Source: Desulfobacula sp.
Lineage (GTDB): Bacteria; Desulfobacterota; Desulfobacteria; Desulfobacterales; Desulfobacteraceae
DNA: 12,999 bases
Assembly (NCBI GenBank): GCA_027858355.1
Contig: JAQICW010000085.1
Coordinates: 1 to 12,999 of the forward strand
Reading direction: 5' to 3'
The notes beneath the pieces were generated by a model. It saw only the letters and a program-made list of their open reading frames with translations. It made no database searches and was not told the origin of the DNA. Shown here in pieces: positions 1-7,468 of this stretch. The translations under genes were made by a program, and so were the position numbers. Each line of letters starts with the position of its first letter. Position 1 is the first letter of the stretch.

Positions 1-38
1 GGCAAGCAAAAATTTACTATTTTGGGTGACAGCACTTC

Positions 39-1502
39 TTGAGTTGTGCCAACAAAAAATATGGCCCGAGAGTGAAAATAATTAGGGGTGCTTTATGTTC
101 CATGAAAATCCGTGATGAATATCAATCCCTTTGCAGAGAACAGAATGTGGCTGATTTTGAAGATCTGATTATGATGACAGTCAATATGTTCTCTAATGAT
201 AGGGATGTCACCTCAAAAGTCATGGAAAAATATCAATATGTTTTTATTGATGAATATCAGGATCTCAATTTTGGCCAGTATGAGCTTGTAAAATTGCTCA
301 GCAATAGTAATCACATTGTTGTGATAGGAGATCCTGATCAGTCTATTTACGGCTTCAGGGGCTCGGATAATAAATACTTTAAGAGCTTTGCAGATGATTT
401 CCCGGATTGCGAAAAAATTATATTAAATAAAAATTACAGATCCACCCAGACCATTGTTGATGCCTCTTTTCAAATGATTGCAAAAAAAAATGAGAATAAA
501 GAGAGATCTAATAAGGAAATCTCAAAAGTTTATTCTGATATAAAGGATAAAAAGAAGCTGATTATTAAAGAGACATCCACAGAATATGCAGAAGCTGTGG
601 CAATTGGCAAAATGATTGAAAAACTTGTGGGAGGGACATCATTTTTTTCCATGGATGCAGGCAAGATTGATCTTGATGATCAAAAAGAATACGCTTTTTC
701 AGACTTTGCTGTTCTCTATCGAACCTCAAGACAGTGTGAGACTTTTATCAAGGCGTTTGAAAAAGAGGGTATCCCATTCCAGGCTGCAGATAAAAAAAAT
801 ATGTATGATATTGATGGTATAAAACAGTGCTTAAGTATTTGCAGGATTATAGTTCAAAAAGCAAGCTTCCTTGATTTTGAGATTGCTGTGGATCATTTTG
901 GACAGAAAATCAGCAAAACGAGCAGGGAAGATTTATACAATAAAAGAGTTGAGCAGATTTCCAATGCGATTAAGGAGTATGATAATAAAACCTCCATAAG
1001 AATAATCTGCAAAAAAGCAGATTTAAAAGAGATAATTGAGGAGAATAAAAAGACAAAGCAGGTTTTTGATAAACTTTTGTCCATTGCAGAATTGCATGAT
1101 GATTTAAAAAGTTTCCTCGATGCTCTTGCGTTGAATCAGGATGCAGATATAATAGAGTATAATGCTCAAAAAGTATCTTTGCTGACCATGCATGCAGCCA
1201 AAGGGCTTGAGTTCCCTGTTGTATTTGTGGCAGGATGCGAGCAGGGGCTTGTACCTTTTGCAAGAGACGGTAAAAATATTGATACTCTTGAAGAAGAGCG
1301 TCGATTGTTCTATGTTGCCATGACAAGGGCAATGGATATTCTCTGTTTAACCCATGCAAAAACAAGAAACATATTTGGAATCAATAAAACAAGACAGAGA
1401 TCTTTTTTTATTGATGATATTGAAAAAAAATTGACGCAGAATATCAAAGTTAGAGCTTTTATAAAGCCGGGCCAAAAAGCAAAACAAATGGAAATGTTTT
1501 AA
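39..1502 (+). CDS. UvrD/PcrA-type superfamily 1 DNA helicase, N-terminus missing
   Basis: This is the C-terminal two thirds of an SF1A ATP-dependent 3'-5' DNA helicase, used in repair or replication restart. In order one sees motif II (DEYQD, residues 71-75), motif III (GDPDQSIYGFRGSD, 97-110), motif IV (LNKNYRS, 129-135), motif V (LLTMHAAKGLEFPVVFVAG, 381-399) and motif VI (EEERRLFYVAMTRA, 418-431). The ATP-binding Walker A loop and Q-motif, which precede DEYQD in every UvrD protein, are absent. The frame has a TGA at 27-29, so it cannot simply continue left; the TTG at 39 is only the first possible start and has no convincing ribosome binding site. The gene is therefore frameshifted near 30-82, decayed, or affected by a sequence error. 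Some relatives carry an N-terminal PHP/endonuclease domain, which cannot be judged here. Family assignment is secure, function of the remnant is not. Confidence 0.85.
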   Translation: MSCANKKYGPRVKIIRGALCSMKIRDEYQSLCREQNVADFEDLIMMTVNMFSNDRDVTSKVMEKYQYVFIDEYQDLNFGQYELVKLLSNSNHIVVIGDPDQSIYGFRGSDNKYFKSFADDFPDCEKIILNKNYRSTQTIVDASFQMIAKKNENKERSNKEISKVYSDIKDKKKLIIKETSTEYAEAVAIGKMIEKLVGGTSFFSMDAGKIDLDDQKEYAFSDFAVLYRTSRQCETFIKAFEKEGIPFQAADKKNMYDIDGIKQCLSICRIIVQKASFLDFEIAVDHFGQKISKTSREDLYNKRVEQISNAIKEYDNKTSIRIICKKADLKEIIEENKKTKQVFDKLLSIAELHDDLKSFLDALALNQDADIIEYNAQKVSLLTMHAAKGLEFPVVFVAGCEQGLVPFARDGKNIDTLEEERRLFYVAMTRAMDILCLTHAKTRNIFGINKTRQRSFFIDDIEKKLTQNIKVRAFIKPGQKAKQMEMF

Positions 1503-1504
1503 TC

Positions 1505-2089
1505 ATGTTCAAAAAAATTACAACTGTTCTGTTTTTGACTTTAAGCCTTGTTAGCATCAACTGCGATAATAGTTTTTCTGATATTTATAAGTATATTGAC
1601 AGCAATGGTATTGTCCATTTCACAAATACTCCGACATCAACGGATTATAAATTATACATTAAAGAGAAAAAAGAGAGAAGAACACTACAGACGATCAGCA
1701 CAAACCAATATGATGATATCATTAAAAAAGCTCAAAAGAGATACGGGGTTGAGTTCTCCCTGATCAAGGCTGTAATTCACGTGGAGTCAGGATTTAATCC
1801 AAAAGCTGTATCCAAAAGAGGGGCCAAGGGGCTTATGCAGATCATGCCTGATAATTATAAAAACCTTTTTGTAAAAGATCCATTTAATCCTTCACAGAAT
1901 ATCATGGGCGGAACGCTCTATCTTCAGCGCCTGTTAAAGAGGTATGAATACAAACTGCCCCTGGCACTTGCGGCTTATAATGCAGGCCCACAGGCAGTTG
2001 ACAAGTATAAACGCATTCCTCCCTACAAAGAGACACAAAATTTTGTCAAGAAAGTTATGAAAACCTACAGCAGATATAAACAGTCTTGA
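1505..2089 (+). CDS. Secreted lytic transglycosylase (SLT domain) with N-terminal DUF4124-like segment
   Basis: This 194-aa protein likely cleaves the glycan strands of peptidoglycan in the periplasm. Residues 1-25 are a signal peptide (MFKK then a hydrophobic stretch). There is a Cys at 20, but its context (SINC) is a poor lipobox, so lipoprotein status is doubtful. Residues 26-44 (DIYKYIDSNGIVHFTNTP) match the DUF4124 pattern common at the N-termini of such enzymes. Residues 70-190 are the goose-lysozyme-like SLT domain: VESGFNP holds the catalytic Glu94, followed by AKGLMQIMP (107-115) and AAYNAGP (156-162), the standard motifs. The ATG lies 2 nt after the helicase stop, so the two genes are probably co-transcribed, with a weak ribosome binding site inside the helicase tail. 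It ends 7 nt from the convergent galU, with no terminator hairpin seen between them. Confidence 0.92.
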   Translation: MFKKITTVLFLTLSLVSINCDNSFSDIYKYIDSNGIVHFTNTPTSTDYKLYIKEKKERRTLQTISTNQYDDIIKKAQKRYGVEFSLIKAVIHVESGFNPKAVSKRGAKGLMQIMPDNYKNLFVKDPFNPSQNIMGGTLYLQRLLKRYEYKLPLALAAYNAGPQAVDKYKRIPPYKETQNFVKKVMKTYSRYKQS

Positions 2090-2096
2090 TTGCTGT

Positions 2097-2969
2097 CTAA
2101 AAATCTTTTTGAACCTCTTTGATGAATTGAATGAGTTTGTCTCTCATATCAGGTCTTTCAAGGGCAAATGCCAGATTAGCCATTTGAAATCCCACCTTGT
2201 CTCCACAGTCAAAGCGTTTGCCTTTAAATTTATAACCATAAACCGGTTGCTCTTTAAGAAGTTTTTTCATGGCATCTGTGAGTTGTATTTCTCCGCCGGC
2301 ACCTTTTTTGCCCTCTCCAAGGTATTCAAAAATTTTTGGAGTCAGGATATAACGTCCTATTATAGCAAGATTTGATGGAGCTTCATCAGGTTTTGGCTTT
2401 TCAATCATATCATTAATTCGTACAATATCGTCTTCAACTTGTTTGGCATCAAGGATACCATACTTATCTGTTTGATCTTTGTCAACTTCCATGACTGCTA
2501 CCATGGAGGCTCTTAATCTGTCAAATTTTTTTACCATCTCAGAGAGAACAGGTTTGTCTGTCTGGATAAGATCATCTGCAAGAAGAACTGCAAATGGCTC
2601 GTCGCCCACGATATCCCTTGCACACCAGATTGCATGACCAAGCCCGAGAGGTTGATTCTGTCTTGTATAAATAATGGTACCGGTTTTTGGAACAAGTTCC
2701 TGGATCTGTTTTAAAAGATCGTCTTTCCCTTTTGCTTTAAGGCTGTGCTCAATCTCAAAAGATCGGTCAAAATGATCTTCCAAAGCTTTTTTACCCCGAC
2801 CTGTAACAAAAACAATATGTTCTATGCCTGCCGCAAAGGCCTCTTCAACAGCATATTGGATAATGGGTTTGTCAACAACCGGAAGCATCTCTTTTGCCAT
2901 GGCTTTGGTGGCCGGTATAAATCTTGTGCCAAGTCCTGCAACAGGAAAAACCGCTTTTCTAATTTTCAT
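2097..2969 (-). CDS. galU: UTP--glucose-1-phosphate uridylyltransferase
   Basis: It makes UDP-glucose from UTP and glucose-1-phosphate in the cytoplasm, feeding envelope polysaccharide and sugar-nucleotide synthesis. The nucleotide-binding signature FPVAGLGTRFIPATKAMAKE opens the protein, followed by LPVVDKPIIQY, the metal-binding LADD (about residues 131-134), IEKP (about 190), GEIQLTDA (about 227) and GKRFDCGD (about 251). All are typical of bacterial GalU, and the length of about 290 aa is normal. The open frame could start at GTG 2972, but AGGAG sits only 2 nt from that codon and 5 nt from the ATG at 2969, so the ATG is preferred. The gene stands alone on the minus strand, with a possible promoter about 70-90 nt upstream. 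Confidence 0.95.
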   Translation of the reverse strand: MKIRKAVFPVAGLGTRFIPATKAMAKEMLPVVDKPIIQYAVEEAFAAGIEHIVFVTGRGKKALEDHFDRSFEIEHSLKAKGKDDLLKQIQELVPKTGTIIYTRQNQPLGLGHAIWCARDIVGDEPFAVLLADDLIQTDKPVLSEMVKKFDRLRASMVAVMEVDKDQTDKYGILDAKQVEDDIVRINDMIEKPKPDEAPSNLAIIGRYILTPKIFEYLGEGKKGAGGEIQLTDAMKKLLKEQPVYGYKFKGKRFDCGDKVGFQMANLAFALERPDMRDKLIQFIKEVQKDF

Positions 2970-3035
2970 CACAACTCCTTTGGATGATTTGATTTTATCT
3001 GTAATTTTTATATTTATCTAATAAAACATCTGTTT

Positions 3036-3064
3036 CTTTTAAACAACTGCCAGGTTACAGTCAA
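3036..3064 (-). promoter_or_regulatory. Candidate sigma70 promoter for galU
   Basis: On the minus strand TTGACT (3064-3059) is followed after 17 nt by TAAAAG (3041-3036). The -35 box is good and the -10 box mediocre. It lies about 70 nt before the galU start in an AT-rich region, so the location fits, but the call rests on box matching alone. Confidence 0.4.
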
Positions 3065-3086
3065 GAGCTTGTATAATTATCTTTTC

Positions 3087-3125
3087 AATTTTGTAATCAG
3101 GCGGATTTGATAATTTTGTAATCAG
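3087..3125 (+). repeat. Two 14-nt direct repeats next to a -35 box (possible operator)
   Basis: AATTTTGTAATCAG occurs at 3087-3100 and again, exactly, at 3112-3125, a 25-nt period. The second copy directly abuts the TTGACA -35 box at 3126. Such placement is typical of tandem binding sites for a transcription factor acting on that promoter. No regulator can be named. Confidence 0.55.
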
Positions 3126-3154
3126 TTGACATTATTCACTGTTTTTTTTATAGT
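3126..3154 (+). promoter_or_regulatory. Sigma70-type promoter of the YkgJ-family gene
   Basis: A perfect TTGACA (3126-3131) and TATAGT (3149-3154) are separated by exactly 17 nt. A start about 7 nt downstream would give a leader of about 40 nt to the ATG at 3200. The duplicated 14-nt motif ends immediately before the -35 box. Confidence 0.75.
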
Positions 3155-3199
3155 CCACACGCTTTAAAAGTTGTTATAATTTAAATAAGGAAAGTTTTA

Positions 3200-3982
3200 A
3201 TGACAGATAAAATACAACCAACCTCTGAAATACCACCGGAACAGCTCAGCTTAACAAGCAGATTCAAGTTTGACTGCCATAAAGGTGTTAAATGTTTTAC
3301 AGACTGCTGCCGGGGAATTAATATTATGCTGACCCCATACGATATTTTAATCCTGCGCAAAAAACTGGAGATCTCTTCTGAAGAGTTTCTTGCTGAATTC
3401 ACAGTGCCGCAACTTCTTGAAAAAGCAGATCTTCCCGTGGTAATGCTTAAACTTCTTGATGATAAAAGAAAATCATGTCCGTTTGTTGATGATAAAGAGG
3501 GTTGTGCCATTTACAATGATCGTCCAACTACCTGCAGATATTATCCCCTTGGAGTTGGCTCTTTAAGCTATTCAGGAGAGAAGGGTGAAAAAGATGAGTT
3601 TTTTTTTACGGTAAAAGAGGCTCACTGCAAAGGATTTGATGAAGAAAAAAAGTGGACAGTGGCTGAATGGAGAGAGGATCAGGGTGTTGATCTTCGAGAT
3701 GAAGTCAATGATGGCTGGATGGAGCTTATTGTCAGGAAAAAATCTTTGCCTGAAAGCATGAAACTTTCCCAGGAGAGTAAAAAAATGTTCTTTCTGGTAT
3801 GCTATAATATTGATAAATTTAGAGCATTTGTCTTTAACAGCACTTTTCTTGAAAGATATAACTTTCCCGATGAAAAAATTAAAGCTATTAAAGATGATGA
3901 TATCAAATTGCTGCAATTCGGATTTGAATGGCTTAATACCAGTTTTTTCCATACTGGAAAGGAAGAATTTAAAGTTAAATAG
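3200..3982 (+). CDS. YkgJ family cysteine-cluster protein (putative Zn/Fe-chelating)
   Basis: This 260-aa soluble protein belongs to the YkgJ/UPF0153 family, whose conserved cysteines are thought to bind Zn or an Fe-S cluster; no reaction is established. The N-terminal part carries C26, C32, C36 and C37 (CHKGVKCFTDCC), then LTPYDILILRKKL, then C93 (CPFVD), C102 (GCAIYNDRPTTCRYYPLG) and C112, and finally C143. This is the usual order for the family, in which the RPxxCRxYP segment is the strongest hallmark. The C-terminal half (about 150-260) is acidic/lysine-rich and unrecognised; no signal peptide or membrane segment is present. AAGGAAAG at 3187-3194 is a fair ribosome binding site for the ATG. 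The gene appears monocistronic, with its own promoter and a palindromic element after its stop. Confidence 0.85.
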   Translation: MTDKIQPTSEIPPEQLSLTSRFKFDCHKGVKCFTDCCRGINIMLTPYDILILRKKLEISSEEFLAEFTVPQLLEKADLPVVMLKLLDDKRKSCPFVDDKEGCAIYNDRPTTCRYYPLGVGSLSYSGEKGEKDEFFFTVKEAHCKGFDEEKKWTVAEWREDQGVDLRDEVNDGWMELIVRKKSLPESMKLSQESKKMFFLVCYNIDKFRAFVFNSTFLERYNFPDEKIKAIKDDDIKLLQFGFEWLNTSFFHTGKEEFKVK

Positions 3983-3991
3983 TATTTGGAC

Positions 3992-4121
3992 GAAGACTCA
4001 CCCATCTACTTCGTTGCTTCAAACTTTTGCAATCCTTCATGTACTTAAGTACACTCCGGTTGCAAAAGTGTATGCATGCGCATCTCTTCGAGCATTGCGC
4101 CTTGTATATGGGCAAATCTTC
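3992..4121. repeat. 130-nt imperfect palindrome between convergent genes
   Basis: The outer arms GAAGACTCACCCATCT (3992-4007) and the reverse complement of the right end (4106-4121, GAAGATTTGCCCATAT) agree at 12 of 16 positions. Inner arms ACTTTTGCAA (4023-4032) and TTGCAAAAGT (4060-4069) are perfect. A perfect 12-nt palindrome GTACTTAAGTAC (4041-4052) lies between the inner arms. The right arm has about 20 extra bases around GTATGCATGCGC. No protein is encoded. It resembles dispersed intergenic palindromes of deltaproteobacterial genomes as I remember them. It could act as a bidirectional transcription barrier for the convergent ykgJ-like gene and dapA, but it lacks a T-tract. Confidence 0.7.
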
Positions 4122-4182
4122 ATTCAAATACCGGTTTCCAACACAATGTGTCCATTGATTTTACTGTTTTCTTGCCTATACC

Positions 4183-5220
4183 TCAATACTCATCATAATA
4201 CAGGTCTTTGTGAAATTCCGTGTTGTTAAACCTCTCTTGAATATCCACACTGAAAAATGAGGCAACAGGTTCAAAAATTTCAGGATTATTGGTCTGGACT
4301 TTTTTCATTGCATCCAGGATAACACTGAAGCCTTTTTGAGTCATTTTTCCTAAAGGTCTGCGGCAGGGTCCTCCAGGCATTCCCAATAATTGCATCATTG
4401 TTTTTAAGGGAAGTGGATTTCTTGCCCTGCAATTCACCGCACCAAACTTGGAATCTTCCTGTGTTGTTACCACAACAAGGTCAAGCAGAGGTTCTAAAGC
4501 TGTTTGAATCTCCATGGCTCCTTTGGTGTCTCCCTGGTTAAGCAGTGAGACCATTTTTGTAAGAAACTTAGGGGCGATATTTGCCATCACGGAAATGGAT
4601 CCGCAAGCCTTGATTCCAGGATCTGTCATAATATCATAAATAAGACCGTCATCACCGGAAAAGATTTTAAAATCATTGCCACAATATTTACGGGTAAGTT
4701 TCATATTGTCAAGATTACCTGTGGCCTCTTTAACACAGGATATATTATTGTAGTTTTCCGCCAGGATGGCAAGATCCTGGGGAAGCATCTGAGCTCCGGT
4801 TCTGCCTGGTATGATATAGGGGATAATTTCCATATCAGGATATGCCCTGGCTGTCACTTCATAATACTCTTTTCTGATTTCAAGGGAACTTGGGCCATTA
4901 TAATATGGATCAACCATAAGGACAGCATCAACTCCTTCTTTGGCTGCATTCTCAAGAGCTTGCAGAGCTTCACCTGTATTGTTACTTCCTGTGCCGGCAA
5001 TTCTTGTACACCGGCCTTTTGCAGACTTTGCAACCCGGGCAATAACATCATCATGCTCTTTCCATTTAAATGTCGGACTTTCACCTGTTGTTCCGGTTGC
5101 CAGAATTCCTGTGATCCTGTTTTCAATTTGAAAACTGATAAGCTGTTCAAGACCTTCCTTATCAAGTTCACCTGCCTGGTTAAAAGGTGTGATTAATGCT
5201 GTATAGCATCCTTGTTCCAT
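4183..5220 (-). CDS. dapA: 4-hydroxy-tetrahydrodipicolinate synthase with C-terminal extension
   Basis: It condenses pyruvate with aspartate semialdehyde, the first committed step toward diaminopimelate and lysine. The TIM-barrel aldolase motifs are all visible: GTTGESPT with T44/T45, GTGSNNTGEA (76-85), DPYYNGPS with Y106/Y107, YIIPGRTG with Y135 and R140, and CVKEATG with the Schiff-base K164. The Arg at 140 corresponds to the substrate-carboxylate Arg of true DapA and argues against sialate lyase or a KDG aldolase. The barrel and helical tail should end near residue 308; about 37 further residues (309-345, ending YYDEY) are unexplained, making it longer than the usual 290-300 aa. AGGAG lies 7 nt before the ATG. 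It is a single gene on the minus strand with its own candidate promoter. Confidence 0.92.
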   Translation of the reverse strand: MEQGCYTALITPFNQAGELDKEGLEQLISFQIENRITGILATGTTGESPTFKWKEHDDVIARVAKSAKGRCTRIAGTGSNNTGEALQALENAAKEGVDAVLMVDPYYNGPSSLEIRKEYYEVTARAYPDMEIIPYIIPGRTGAQMLPQDLAILAENYNNISCVKEATGNLDNMKLTRKYCGNDFKIFSGDDGLIYDIMTDPGIKACGSISVMANIAPKFLTKMVSLLNQGDTKGAMEIQTALEPLLDLVVVTTQEDSKFGAVNCRARNPLPLKTMMQLLGMPGGPCRRPLGKMTQKGFSVILDAMKKVQTNNPEIFEPVASFFSVDIQERFNNTEFHKDLYYDEY

Positions 5221-5268
5221 TGTTTTTCTCCTATGATTAAATCTTAACTGTTTTTATATTCTTTTGCT

Positions 5269-5297
5269 ATCATAAGTAGTAAGTTGCTTCAAGTGAA
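5269..5297 (-). promoter_or_regulatory. Candidate sigma70 promoter for dapA
   Basis: On the minus strand TTCACT (5297-5292) and TATGAT (5274-5269) are separated by 17 nt, about 50 nt upstream of the dapA start. The -10 matches 5 of 6 and the -35 matches 4 of 6 consensus positions. Confidence 0.45.
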
Positions 5298-5328
5298 AAA
5301 AGAAGCTGTGGATTATTTCCAATTTATC

Positions 5329-5357
5329 TTGACACAATGTGATGATCAAAATAATAT
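5329..5357 (+). promoter_or_regulatory. Sigma70-type promoter of the TPR gene pair
   Basis: A perfect TTGACA (5329-5334), a 17-nt spacer and TAATAT (5352-5357) form a near-consensus promoter. It implies a leader of about 140 nt before the ATG at 5506. Within the leader lies a short AT-rich inverted repeat (TTTCAT, 4-nt loop, ATGAAA at 5383-5398) and a purine-rich TGGAGGGA at 5421-5428 not followed by any start codon. Apart from these two promoters and the inverted repeat, the 5221-5505 gap shows nothing recognisable. Confidence 0.65.
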
Positions 5358-5505
5358 ATTCTGTTTTAAAATATTGAAAAATTTTCATATAAATGAAATT
5401 GTATATTTGTTATAGTATCCTGGAGGGATCAAAGAAAATATCTTACGTGTGACCTTTTAGGTTATGACAAATATTTAGATAAAACATATAATAAGGATAT
5501 AAATC

Positions 5506-6183
5506 ATGATAGCTAAAGACCAGAACAAAAACCTGTCAAACAATGCAGACGAATATATTGCCAAGTTAAAACATCAGCTTGCTCAAAATGATGAATGCGG
5601 TACAACCCACTATAACCTTGCTGTAGCCTATATGGGGAAACAGGAGTATGTAGAGGCTGAAAAAGAGCTCCATGATGCCATTGAATGCAGCCCTACACTT
5701 GCCGAAGCCTATGTTCTTTTGGGAGGAATCTGCCTTCAGAGAAAAGATCTTGAAGGGTGCTACAGATTTAACCAGCGTGCCACAAAAGCAAGGGCTGGTT
5801 TTGCAGAAGGATATGGCAATATGGCATTTGTTCTTCTTCAATTGATTGATGGTAAAAATTCAAAGGAAGATGAGGAAAAGATGGATAAGGCCATTAAAAA
5901 TCTTAAAAAAGCTATTATTCATAATAAAAATTTTGTACAGGCATACACTACACTTGGCACGGCCTATTTTATGAAAGGGCTTATCCCGGAAGGTATCAAA
6001 GCAAATCTTGAGGCCATTCAAATACAACCCGAATTTCCCGTTGCCCATAACAATCTTGCAGTGGCATATCTTGAAAATAAAGAGTTTGATAAAGCTGTTG
6101 AACATTGTGAAAAGGCTGAAAAGTTTGGATTTGAAGTTACCCAGGAGCTTAAAGATGAGCTTGCTTCCCATCGACAGGCTTAA
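5506..6183 (+). CDS. Tetratricopeptide-repeat protein
   Basis: This 225-aa protein is mostly TPR helical hairpins, which serve as protein-protein docking surfaces; no catalytic motif is present. Repeats can be read at about residues 33-66 (THYNLAVAYMGKQEYVEAEK), 67-100 (AEAYVLLGGICLQRKDLEGC), 101-144 (GYGNMAF, with an insertion KNSKEDEEK before the second helix), 145-178 (QAYTTLGTAYFMKGLIPEG) and 179-212 (AHNNLAVAYLENKEFDKAVE). There is no signal peptide or membrane segment, so it is probably cytoplasmic. AAGGAT lies about 8 nt before the ATG. Its TAA shares one base with the ATG of the next gene, so the two are translationally coupled and likely function together. They sit directly upstream of dsrAB on the same strand. 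A specific role is unknown. Confidence 0.85.
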   Translation: MIAKDQNKNLSNNADEYIAKLKHQLAQNDECGTTHYNLAVAYMGKQEYVEAEKELHDAIECSPTLAEAYVLLGGICLQRKDLEGCYRFNQRATKARAGFAEGYGNMAFVLLQLIDGKNSKEDEEKMDKAIKNLKKAIIHNKNFVQAYTTLGTAYFMKGLIPEGIKANLEAIQIQPEFPVAHNNLAVAYLENKEFDKAVEHCEKAEKFGFEVTQELKDELASHRQA

Positions 6184-7331
6184 TGGGATCTAATCTGTTC
6201 AGCTTTTTTATATCAGGCGCTGAAAAAGAGGTCTTGCCGGGTTCAGATTTATGGGAATTGCGACTCTCCGGGAAAGACACCAGACATTCGTCTAATTCTT
6301 CTTTCACAACAGGAGATTATTATTTAACTGCCTGTAAATTTTTATCCAAAGATAATTTTTCTATCCTGCAAAAAGCTCTTGGCTCTTTTTTTAACAGTAC
6401 TGTTCACATGGACCAAATAACCACTGTCAAAGTTTTTCTTGAAAAACATGGGGCTTTTTATCATCCTTTGAAAATTCAGGTTGCTCTTAATAACAGTGAA
6501 ACCAGCTCTTTTGTCATGAACGGTGCCGTGTCAAGCCGGGGTCTTTTATTGATGGAAAATGAGTATGATCTGCTGCTCAAGATAAATCAAATGTACTCAA
6601 AATGCTATCTGCCCCAAATTTATGGATTCGATTTTGTAGAAATAGATAAAGGCAGAGTTGGGTTATTTCTCGGTCAATGGTTTGATGACTATCAAGAATT
6701 CCATGTTACTGATGATCAGGATAAAAGGCAGATTGCAATTTGGGAGTCCAATGGCAGCTGTCACTATATCGATCTAAGCCATGGTTTTAAAATTTACCAG
6801 GAAATATCCAGGATTCTCACTTATTATTATAACCTTGAAACCTTTGAACAGATTTCTTCATGGCACAATGCTGCCGGAGATTTTATTGTAAATATGAAAG
6901 ATGATAAATTAGATATCCGAATGATTACTGTCAGGGAATACTCTCCATTAACACAATTGGGTGCAGGGAAAGATGATCAAAAGAGATATCTTCTGCCTTC
7001 TTTGTTATTTTTTTTTCTGGATCTTACAATACGAATACGCTTTGACAGGTTAAATGGTACCGGTAAAACCATAATGATAGATATAGCTGTACTAAATTCA
7101 GTTGTTAAAGGTTTTTTATCTGCTTTGGATGAAAAATCCGGGATTTATGATTATGGAAACCTAAGGGAACATTTTATTGAGTTTTTTCTGCATTTTGATT
7201 TGGGACAGATATTTGAAATTATGGAAAATGGAATAGAATTCAGTAGTTCCGACCCTCGAGAAATTTTATTGATAAAAGAAAACTTAAATGCCCATTGCAG
7301 ACAATTGAATTCAATTTTTAAAAATATTTAA
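6183..7331 (+). CDS. Uncharacterised protein coupled to the TPR gene, possibly kinase-fold-like
   Basis: I do not recognise this 382-aa protein with confidence. It starts within the stop of the TPR gene (TAATG), which fixes the start and implies coupled translation. No signal peptide is evident; a hydrophobic patch at about 269-285 (YLLPSLLFFFLDLTIRI) looks like a buried helix rather than a clear membrane span. Some segments recall a degenerate protein-kinase/aminoglycoside-phosphotransferase fold: a beta-rich part (about 93-123), a helix with E125/E127 (LLMENEYDLLLKI), LPQIYGFDF (143-151), a hinge-like LFLGQWFDDYQEFHV (161-175) and WHNAAGDFIV (227-236) at about the place of a catalytic loop, then MITVREYSPL. 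No clear DFG motif or Walker loop is seen, so catalysis is doubtful. It could equally be an adaptor specific to sulfate reducers. Confidence 0.75.
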   Translation: MGSNLFSFFISGAEKEVLPGSDLWELRLSGKDTRHSSNSSFTTGDYYLTACKFLSKDNFSILQKALGSFFNSTVHMDQITTVKVFLEKHGAFYHPLKIQVALNNSETSSFVMNGAVSSRGLLLMENEYDLLLKINQMYSKCYLPQIYGFDFVEIDKGRVGLFLGQWFDDYQEFHVTDDQDKRQIAIWESNGSCHYIDLSHGFKIYQEISRILTYYYNLETFEQISSWHNAAGDFIVNMKDDKLDIRMITVREYSPLTQLGAGKDDQKRYLLPSLLFFFLDLTIRIRFDRLNGTGKTIMIDIAVLNSVVKGFLSALDEKSGIYDYGNLREHFIEFFLHFDLGQIFEIMENGIEFSSSDPREILLIKENLNAHCRQLNSIFKNI

Positions 7332-7346
7332 AAATAACCTTTTTTA

Positions 7347-7375
7347 TTGACATGTCCAGACAGAAATCTTATATG
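7347..7375 (+). promoter_or_regulatory. Candidate promoter of the dsrABD operon
   Basis: TTGACA (7347-7352) and TATATG (7370-7375), with a 17-nt spacer, lie just after the preceding stop codon. They would give a leader of about 150 nt ahead of dsrA. The -35 is perfect and the -10 is fair. Read-through from the TPR operon is also possible, because no terminator is seen at 7332-7346. Confidence 0.6.
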
Positions 7376-7468
7376 AGCAGTGTTATTTTGTTTAGAATGT
7401 TCCATTTGCTCGGCGGTATGGGGTTGCAATATTTTAAATAGATTAAAATAGACAGATTAAGATTATTG

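Noticed and set aside
970..1365. Minus-strand 131-codon open frame opposite the helicase
   Set aside because: It overlaps helicase motifs V and VI in antisense and shows no family features.
2970..2972. GTG start for galU
   Set aside because: The Shine-Dalgarno AGGAG is only 2 nt away; the adjacent ATG at 2969 has a normal 5-nt spacing.
3810..4229. Plus-strand 139-codon open frame running through the palindrome
   Set aside because: It overlaps the end of the YkgJ-type gene in another frame, crosses the non-coding palindrome and runs into dapA antisense; the translation is not protein-like.
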